A stretch of 64,000 nt of DNA from Amedibacillus dolichus DSM 3991 (GTDB taxonomy: Bacteria; Bacillota_I; Bacilli_A; Erysipelotrichales; Erysipelotrichaceae). Position numbers and translations under genes: made by a program. Each line of letters starts with the position of its first letter. Position 1 is the stretch's first letter. Location: the NCBI RefSeq assembly GCF_000154285.1, contig NZ_DS483474.1, forward strand, positions 186,001-250,000. Direction: 5' to 3'. Below are positions 59,780-64,000 of this stretch, one piece after another. The notes under the pieces were generated by a model that was given only the letters and a program-made list of their open reading frames with translations, searched no databases and had not been told where the DNA came from.

Positions 59780-60631
59780 ATGAAATATTCAAGCATTGAC
59801 CAGTGGAAGAGTAAAATAAAAAAATTAGCGAAAGAAAACGGAATCGATGTACAGGATATGCAGCAACGCTATATTTTAGAAGAATTTGCTAGAATGATTA
59901 GTGAATCTAAATATAAACATTCGATTATATTAAAAGGTGGTTTTGTTGTATCGGCATTATTGGGAATTGATGAAAGAAAAACCAGAGATATTGACTTTAC
60001 GTTTAACTCAACAATTTATGATATAGATCAAATTAAAGAAATTTTAGAATCAATAATAAACACCAAAATCGAAAAGTTTTTCAATTATGAAATTGTAAAT
60101 ATTCAAGAAGAGCAATTAGATGATCATTATTCTGGATTTAGTTGTATGATTGATGCTGTTTATGAAAAAACAAGAATACATTTCAAGTTAGATGTTTCGA
60201 ATAATACCTTGGTATATCCTAGAAGTATAGAAACAAAGCTACGTAGTTTTGTTAATGAGGAAGATATTAAGGTAATGAGCTATCCTATCGAAAACATCAT
60301 TGCTGAAAAGTATGAAACTACTCTTGATAGAGGAGAATTTAATACTCGTATAAGAGATTTATTTGATGTTCATTATTTGTATAAAAATAATCATCATTTA
60401 ATCAATGATAAATTATTAGTTAAAACAATAATCGAAGTATCGAAAGATAGAAACACTTATAATAATTTATTAGATTTTGATGAATTATTGCGTGATTTAT
60501 CAGAATCGAAAGTATTTTGCGATAATTTTAATAGATATAAAAGAAATAATCATTATTATGATGAAACATTGGAAGATCTTTTTGATACTTTTAGAAAAAT
60601 CAACAATTTAGTACAAATAGAACTACATTAA
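59780..60631 (+). CDS. abiEii: AbiEii-family nucleotidyltransferase toxin
   Basis: A 283-residue protein of the AbiEii/AbiGii family. The nucleotidyltransferase motif is ILKGGFVVSALLG and RKTRDIDFTF (GG, then Asp-x-Asp). The Lys/Glu block IENIIAEKYETTLDRGEFNTRIRDLFD is the third conserved region. Such enzymes give abortive phage resistance, probably by modifying tRNA. It follows the antitoxin by 17 bases. Confidence 0.9.
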   Translation: MKYSSIDQWKSKIKKLAKENGIDVQDMQQRYILEEFARMISESKYKHSIILKGGFVVSALLGIDERKTRDIDFTFNSTIYDIDQIKEILESIINTKIEKFFNYEIVNIQEEQLDDHYSGFSCMIDAVYEKTRIHFKLDVSNNTLVYPRSIETKLRSFVNEEDIKVMSYPIENIIAEKYETTLDRGEFNTRIRDLFDVHYLYKNNHHLINDKLLVKTIIEVSKDRNTYNNLLDFDELLRDLSESKVFCDNFNRYKRNNHYYDETLEDLFDTFRKINNLVQIELH

Positions 60632-60662
60632 AATAAAAAATGGATAGAGGGAGGTACAGCAC

Positions 60663-61583
60663 ATGATACTTTTGGCAAGCGGTCGCTGTGATATTGTTGC
60701 CTTTTACAGCAAGTGGCTGTTACGACGCATTGAAGAAGGTTTTGTTGATGTGAGAAATCCATACGATCCACATCAGCTATCACGTATTTATTTGAACGAA
60801 CAAAGTGTTGATGTACTTGCGTTTTGTACAAAGAATCCTTTGCCCATTCTCTCTTATATCAAGCAAATTCCTTTTCCTATGCTGTTTCATGTTACTTTAA
60901 CACCCTATCATAAAGAAATCGAACAACTGCCAAACAAAAAAGAAATTTTAAAAGCAATTCGATTTCTAGCAAAGCAATTAGGAAAAGAACATGTTGTTGT
61001 TCGCTACGATCCTATTTTTTTAAGTGATACTTATACCTTAGAATATCATAGAAAAGCATTCCAACGTCTTTGTGAACAGCTAGACGGATATGTTTCTACA
61101 ATTATTATTTCCTTTGTTGATATGTATAAAAATACAAAAGAGAATATCGCAAGAATGAGATTGCAAACGATGCGAGCAGATGATATGCTGGCGATAGGAA
61201 AAAGCTTTGGCGAGATTGCGAAAAAGTATCATCTTCATGTTCAGACCTGTGCGGAGGAAATTGACTTATCCATGTATGGAATAACACAAGGTGCATGCTT
61301 TGAACGTAACCATCTGGAAGCTATTGCGAAACATTCCTTATCGCATATATCCGATAAAGGTGTACGTTCCATGTGCGATTGCTTGGCTACGGTAGACATC
61401 GGAGATTATAATTGCTGTGCACATGATTGTTTATATTGTTACGCAAATTATGACAGCAAAGCGATTTTACAACGCATGAAGTGTCATGATCCAAACAGCA
61501 GTGTATTAATCGGTAGAATTGAAGAAGATGATCATATTCATGAGCGCAAGGAATCGAGTATAAAACAGATTTCATTGTTGTAA
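60663..61583 (+). CDS. DUF1848 family protein
   Basis: A 306-residue protein. The start LLASGRCDIVAFYSKW and the segments VDVLAFCTKNPLPIL and FHVTLTPYH match DUF1848. The C-terminus has a cysteine-rich block CDCLATVDIG, CCAHDCLYCYAN that suggests an Fe-S or zinc site. The fold is thought related to radical SAM barrels, but the activity is unknown. GGGAGG precedes the start. Confidence 0.85.
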   Translation: MILLASGRCDIVAFYSKWLLRRIEEGFVDVRNPYDPHQLSRIYLNEQSVDVLAFCTKNPLPILSYIKQIPFPMLFHVTLTPYHKEIEQLPNKKEILKAIRFLAKQLGKEHVVVRYDPIFLSDTYTLEYHRKAFQRLCEQLDGYVSTIIISFVDMYKNTKENIARMRLQTMRADDMLAIGKSFGEIAKKYHLHVQTCAEEIDLSMYGITQGACFERNHLEAIAKHSLSHISDKGVRSMCDCLATVDIGDYNCCAHDCLYCYANYDSKAILQRMKCHDPNSSVLIGRIEEDDHIHERKESSIKQISLL

Positions 61584-61637
61584 CGATATACAAACTTAAT
61601 GTATTAAGGTGTATTGGATTGTATCAGGAGGAATATA

Positions 61638-62234
61638 ATGAAGGAATGGGATAAAGCACAAGCAGGCTGTTTATATAATGCCAACAATGATAGAGAAATT
61701 ATAGAAAGTAGAATAAAATGTGCTGATTTATGCTATGAATTTAATCAATGCAAGCCATCAGATATAGAAAAACAAATTGAAATTATGAAAAAAATAATCG
61801 GCTGTGTAAAAGGAAGCTTTGTGATCACAGCCCCTTTTTATTGTGATTACGGAAGTAATATAACGATTGGAGATAATTTCTATGCAAATCATAATTGCAC
61901 GATATTAGACGGAGCTAAAGTTACCTTTGGTAATAATGTATTTATCGCACCCAATGTTGTTTTTTCAACAGCAGGGCATGCTATTGATCGCGAACAAAGA
62001 GCAAAGGGGCTGGAAATAGCACTGCCGATTAGCGTTGGTGATGATGTATGGATTGGTGCAAATGTATCGGTTTTACCGGGAGTTTCTATTGGAAGCAATA
62101 CAATCATAGGTGCCGGTAGTGTTGTTAATAAGGATATACCCGATGGAGTAATTGCGGCAGGAGTTCCTTGTAAAGTAATTCGTAGAATAACAGAGGAGGA
62201 TAAGCAAAAATATTCAGAATATATAGAGATGTAG
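61638..62234 (+). CDS. Maltose/galactoside O-acetyltransferase family protein
   Basis: A 198-residue hexapeptide-repeat acetyltransferase. A Mac domain (about 1-55) precedes a left-handed beta helix (about 70-185) with the catalytic His in STAGHAID. The end IAAGVPCKVIRRI is typical of the LacA/Maa family. The acceptor sugar is not identifiable. ATG 61638 follows AGGAGG. Confidence 0.92.
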   Translation: MKEWDKAQAGCLYNANNDREIIESRIKCADLCYEFNQCKPSDIEKQIEIMKKIIGCVKGSFVITAPFYCDYGSNITIGDNFYANHNCTILDGAKVTFGNNVFIAPNVVFSTAGHAIDREQRAKGLEIALPISVGDDVWIGANVSVLPGVSIGSNTIIGAGSVVNKDIPDGVIAAGVPCKVIRRITEEDKQKYSEYIEM

Positions 62235-62329
62235 TAAAATCTCAGTTATCTCTATGTTTGTAATGGGAATCATACCCTGATTTTTCTAATATAGAAGCCT
62301 TCGATGCTAAATAATTTTTGCATTTGCTG

Positions 62330-62447
62330 TGCTATACTATATACATTGAACAAACGATGCAGTAGTACATGTAAAACACATAAGTTAGGAATCATGTAAA
62401 AATAATTGAGTTCACACCCCAGTCCTTTAGCAAGACTGGTTTTTTCA
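62330..62447 (+). ncRNA. Candidate short structured transcript (unassigned)
   Basis: An extended -10 TGCTATACT (62330-62338) is followed about 100 bases later by a clear terminator (CCAGTC / GACTGG, then TTTTTT, 62419-62445). Between them no ORF is convincing, but ACATG/CATGT and TGAAC/GTTCA could form nested helices. It could be a small RNA or a leader ending in a terminator. No known family is recognised. Confidence 0.35.
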
Positions 62448-62468
62448 TGTAAAAATTACCTTTTGCTA

Positions 62469-62497
62469 TTGTAATACACAAAGAGAAAGAGTAAAAT
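62469..62497 (+). promoter_or_regulatory. Promoter of the purE leader
   Basis: TTGTAA (62469-62474) and TAAAAT (62492-62497) are 17 bases apart, about 20 bases before the riboswitch. Confidence 0.65.
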
Positions 62498-62516
62498 AAG
62501 ATTGTATTGGCGATTA

Positions 62517-62583
62517 CTTGTATATATTTCGTAATAAGGTCGAAAAGTCTCTAGCCTCTTGCCATAAATGAGAGGGCTACAAG
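62517..62583 (+). promoter_or_regulatory. Purine (probably guanine) riboswitch aptamer
   Basis: P1 is CTTGTA/TACAAG. P2 (TTCG/CGAA) carries a loop with AAGG. J2/3 reads GTCTCTAG. P3 (CCTCTTG/TGAGAGG) carries the loop CCATAAA, close to CCGTAAA of known purine riboswitches, and J3/1 is GCTAC. The C after the first J3/1 base occupies the position that pairs with guanine in xpt. Loop-loop GG/CC pairing is possible. Core bases differ slightly from consensus, so the ligand needs testing. Confidence 0.85.
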
Positions 62584-62619
62584 TGAACGGTTATGCTTTT
62601 TATATCGAATAACAGATGT

Positions 62620-62664
62620 AAAGGCGTACTTGTTTGCTTGAAAACAGGTACGCCTTTATATTTA
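62620..62664 (+). terminator. Riboswitch expression platform (terminator)
   Basis: AAAGGCGTACTTGTTT pairs with AAACAGGTACGCCTTT (one G-U pair) around a short loop, followed by TATATTTATTAT. Ligand binding would favour this terminator and shut off purE-purL. Confidence 0.8.
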
Positions 62665-62682
62665 TTATAGGAGGTCTTACTT

Positions 62683-62745
62683 ATGGTCTTAAGAAGATAC
62701 GCTATATTAAATAAAAAAAGGAATGTTTTTTCATGTGCATATTAA
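62683..62745 (+). CDS. 20-residue leader peptide ORF before purE
   Basis: MVLRRYAILNKKRNVF then SCAY, with a strong AGGAGG eight bases upstream, lies between the riboswitch terminator and purE. The basic content is high. It may be a regulatory leader or simply accidental; nothing similar is known to me. Confidence 0.4.
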   Translation: MVLRRYAILNKKRNVFSCAY

Positions 62746-62787
62746 CGGGATTAATATGTACTTTTTTATTTGTAAGGAGGAGAACAC

Positions 62788-63285
62788 ATGTCAAACAAAC
62801 CGCTCGTTTCAATTCTAATGGGGAGTCGTTCCGATTTGCCAACTATGGAAAACTGTTTTGCACAGTTAAAGGAATTTGATATTCCATTTGAAGCTCATGC
62901 CTTGTCAGCCCATCGAACACCGAATGAGGTCATTAAGCTGGCAGAAGAAGCAAAGGATCGTGGCATTAAGGTCATTATTGCCGCTGCCGGTGGTGCGGCT
63001 CATCTTGGCGGAGTTATCGCCTCAAGCACAACGCTTCCGGTTATTGGTGTTCCTATTCAAACCAGCGCGCTTGGTGGTATGGATTCTTTGTTATCAACAG
63101 TACAAATGCCGGGAGGAATTCCTGTCGCAACGGTTGCTATCGGAAAAGCCGGTGCTAAAAATGCCGCTATTTTGGCAGTCCAGATGCTTGCGCTTAGCGA
63201 TGAAGCATTAGCAAAAAAACTAGAAGCTTTTAAACAGGCGATGGCGGATAAAGTAATTGCCGATTCCGTAATTGAAGTGGAATAG
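62788..63285 (+). CDS. purE: N5-carboxyaminoimidazole ribonucleotide mutase
   Basis: A 165-residue class I PurE in the purine pathway, which moves the carboxyl group from N5-CAIR to C4 to form CAIR. The start ILMGSRSDLPTM, the catalytic block ALSAHRTPNE and the glycine-rich AAAGGAAHLGG are conserved. AAGGAGG precedes the ATG. purL follows after 12 bases. Confidence 0.96.
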   Translation: MSNKPLVSILMGSRSDLPTMENCFAQLKEFDIPFEAHALSAHRTPNEVIKLAEEAKDRGIKVIIAAAGGAAHLGGVIASSTTLPVIGVPIQTSALGGMDSLLSTVQMPGGIPVATVAIGKAGAKNAAILAVQMLALSDEALAKKLEAFKQAMADKVIADSVIEVE

Positions 63286-63297
63286 AAAGGACATTGT

Positions 63298-64000
63298 ATG
63301 AATTTTCGCGTATTTGTTAAAAAGAAGGAAGCATATCGTGTAGAAGCCGATTCTTTGTTTCATGAATTGAAAACAAACCTTAACCTGCAAGGTCTAAAGG
63401 ACGTAGAGCTTTATAACGTATATGACGTATTTCATGGTGATGAGCATGATAAAGAGCTGTTATGCGCCCATGTGTTATCAGAAAAAGTAACCGATGAGGT
63501 ATATGATGAAATCGACTTAAGCAATCAGACATACGTTGCCTATGAATGCTTACCGGGACAGTATGATCAGCGTGCCGACAGTGCTCAGCAATGCTTGATG
63601 CTGTTAAATAACAAGCAAGACGTTGTTATCAAAAGCGGCCGTATCGTTGTATTGCATGGCAGCGTAAGTGAGGAAGAAGTAAATCGCATCAAGAAATATA
63701 TGATCAATCCGGTAGAAAACAGAGAAAAGGATTTAGCTGTTTTAGCTTATGAAGAAGATGTAGAAATCGAACCGGTACCTGTACTTCATGGCTTCTGTGA
63801 ATTAAGTGAGGAAGGCTTGGAGGATTTGCGTAAGGAACAAGGCTTAGCCATGACACTTGCGGATCTAAAGCATATTCAAGCATACTTCAAGGAAGAAGAA
63901 CAACGTGATTTGACCTTGACGGAGCTAAAGGTATTGGATACCTATTGGTCCGACCACTGTCGTCATACAACCTTTGAAACGGTTTTACAAAATATCAAAT
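63298..64000 (+). CDS. purL: Phosphoribosylformylglycinamidine synthase, large single-chain type (partial)
   Basis: The first 234 codons are visible; the gene runs off the right edge. The N-terminal PurS-like region (NFRVFVKKKEAYRVEADSL) is fused ahead of the linker domain with LTLTELKVLDTYWSDHCRHTTF, the FGAR synthetase signature. This arrangement belongs to the large PurL found in proteobacteria and in some Bacillota classes, not the three-part PurSQL of Bacillus. GAAAGGA precedes the start. Confidence 0.93.
   Translation, partial: MNFRVFVKKKEAYRVEADSLFHELKTNLNLQGLKDVELYNVYDVFHGDEHDKELLCAHVLSEKVTDEVYDEIDLSNQTYVAYECLPGQYDQRADSAQQCLMLLNNKQDVVIKSGRIVVLHGSVSEEEVNRIKKYMINPVENREKDLAVLAYEEDVEIEPVPVLHGFCELSEEGLEDLRKEQGLAMTLADLKHIQAYFKEEEQRDLTLTELKVLDTYWSDHCRHTTFETVLQNIK

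Noticed and set aside
62330-62447. Reading the candidate transcript as 6S RNA
   Set aside because: It is too short and lacks the long rod with central bubble expected of 6S RNA.

Overview
The window is a low-GC, densely coded stretch of a Bacillota (Firmicutes) chromosome around its replication origin. Gene content and order suggest class Erysipelotrichia: a PurL of the large single-chain type, a PRD-controlled cellobiose-type PTS, large PD-(D/E)XK 'transposase' proteins, an oxyanion-type Na+ signature in the F-ATPase c-ring, and no sporulation genes. This placement is inference from gene content only; no rRNA or tRNA is present to confirm it. Layout: (1) 1-4547, on the minus strand, an upp-atpZ-atpI-atpB-atpE-atpF-atpH-atpA operon running off the left edge. 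(2) 4548-7140, an accessory patch: a YoeB-type toxin-antitoxin cassette bracketed by inverted repeats, a Panacea-like fragment and an Rpn-type nuclease. (3) 7141-15700: a CIRCE-controlled hsp20, glyA, an orphan AT-rich ORF, mfd-pth, and a tetR operon of unknown role. (4) 15716-21190: a divergent PRD regulator and a beta-glucoside PTS/6-phospho-beta-glucosidase operon, then a second Rpn-type gene. (5) 22304-33560: the conserved origin core, with jag-yidC-rnpA-rpmH facing left, oriC, and dnaA-dnaN-yaaA-recF-gyrB-gyrA facing right. (6) 33590-38790: T-box-controlled serS, SRP RNA, tadA, dnaX-ybaB-recR and two perfect parS sites. (7) 38837-47084: housekeeping singles (CYTH protein, NAD kinase, GNAT, DegV), an ArsR-controlled arsenic operon with three copies of one operator, and a solitary HipA-like kinase. 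(8) 47100-56690: a complete Kdp potassium-uptake locus with an unusual regulatory layout. (9) 56876-60631: decaying genes (an S41 peptidase with two in-frame stops, an ABC ATPase fragment) and an AbiE-type toxin-antitoxin pair. (10) 60663-64000: a DUF1848 protein, an acetyltransferase and the start of a purine operon (purE-purL) behind a purine riboswitch and a 20-codon leader ORF. The strongest unusual system is the Kdp locus. The sensor KdpD is split into two genes that each keep their own DUF4118-GAF region: one has only the N-terminal KdpD/USP input half and no kinase, the other only the histidine kinase half. A 70-residue membrane protein upstream carries the same repeated operator, at the same distance from its -10 box, as kdpFABC. 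A second micro-ORF sits before kdpF. Together these look like an expanded KdpE regulon with a two-protein sensor. Secondary points of interest are the Na+-type c subunit, the pair of parS sites (one inside dnaX), the inverted-repeat-bracketed TA cassette, and the riboswitch/leader-ORF arrangement before purE.
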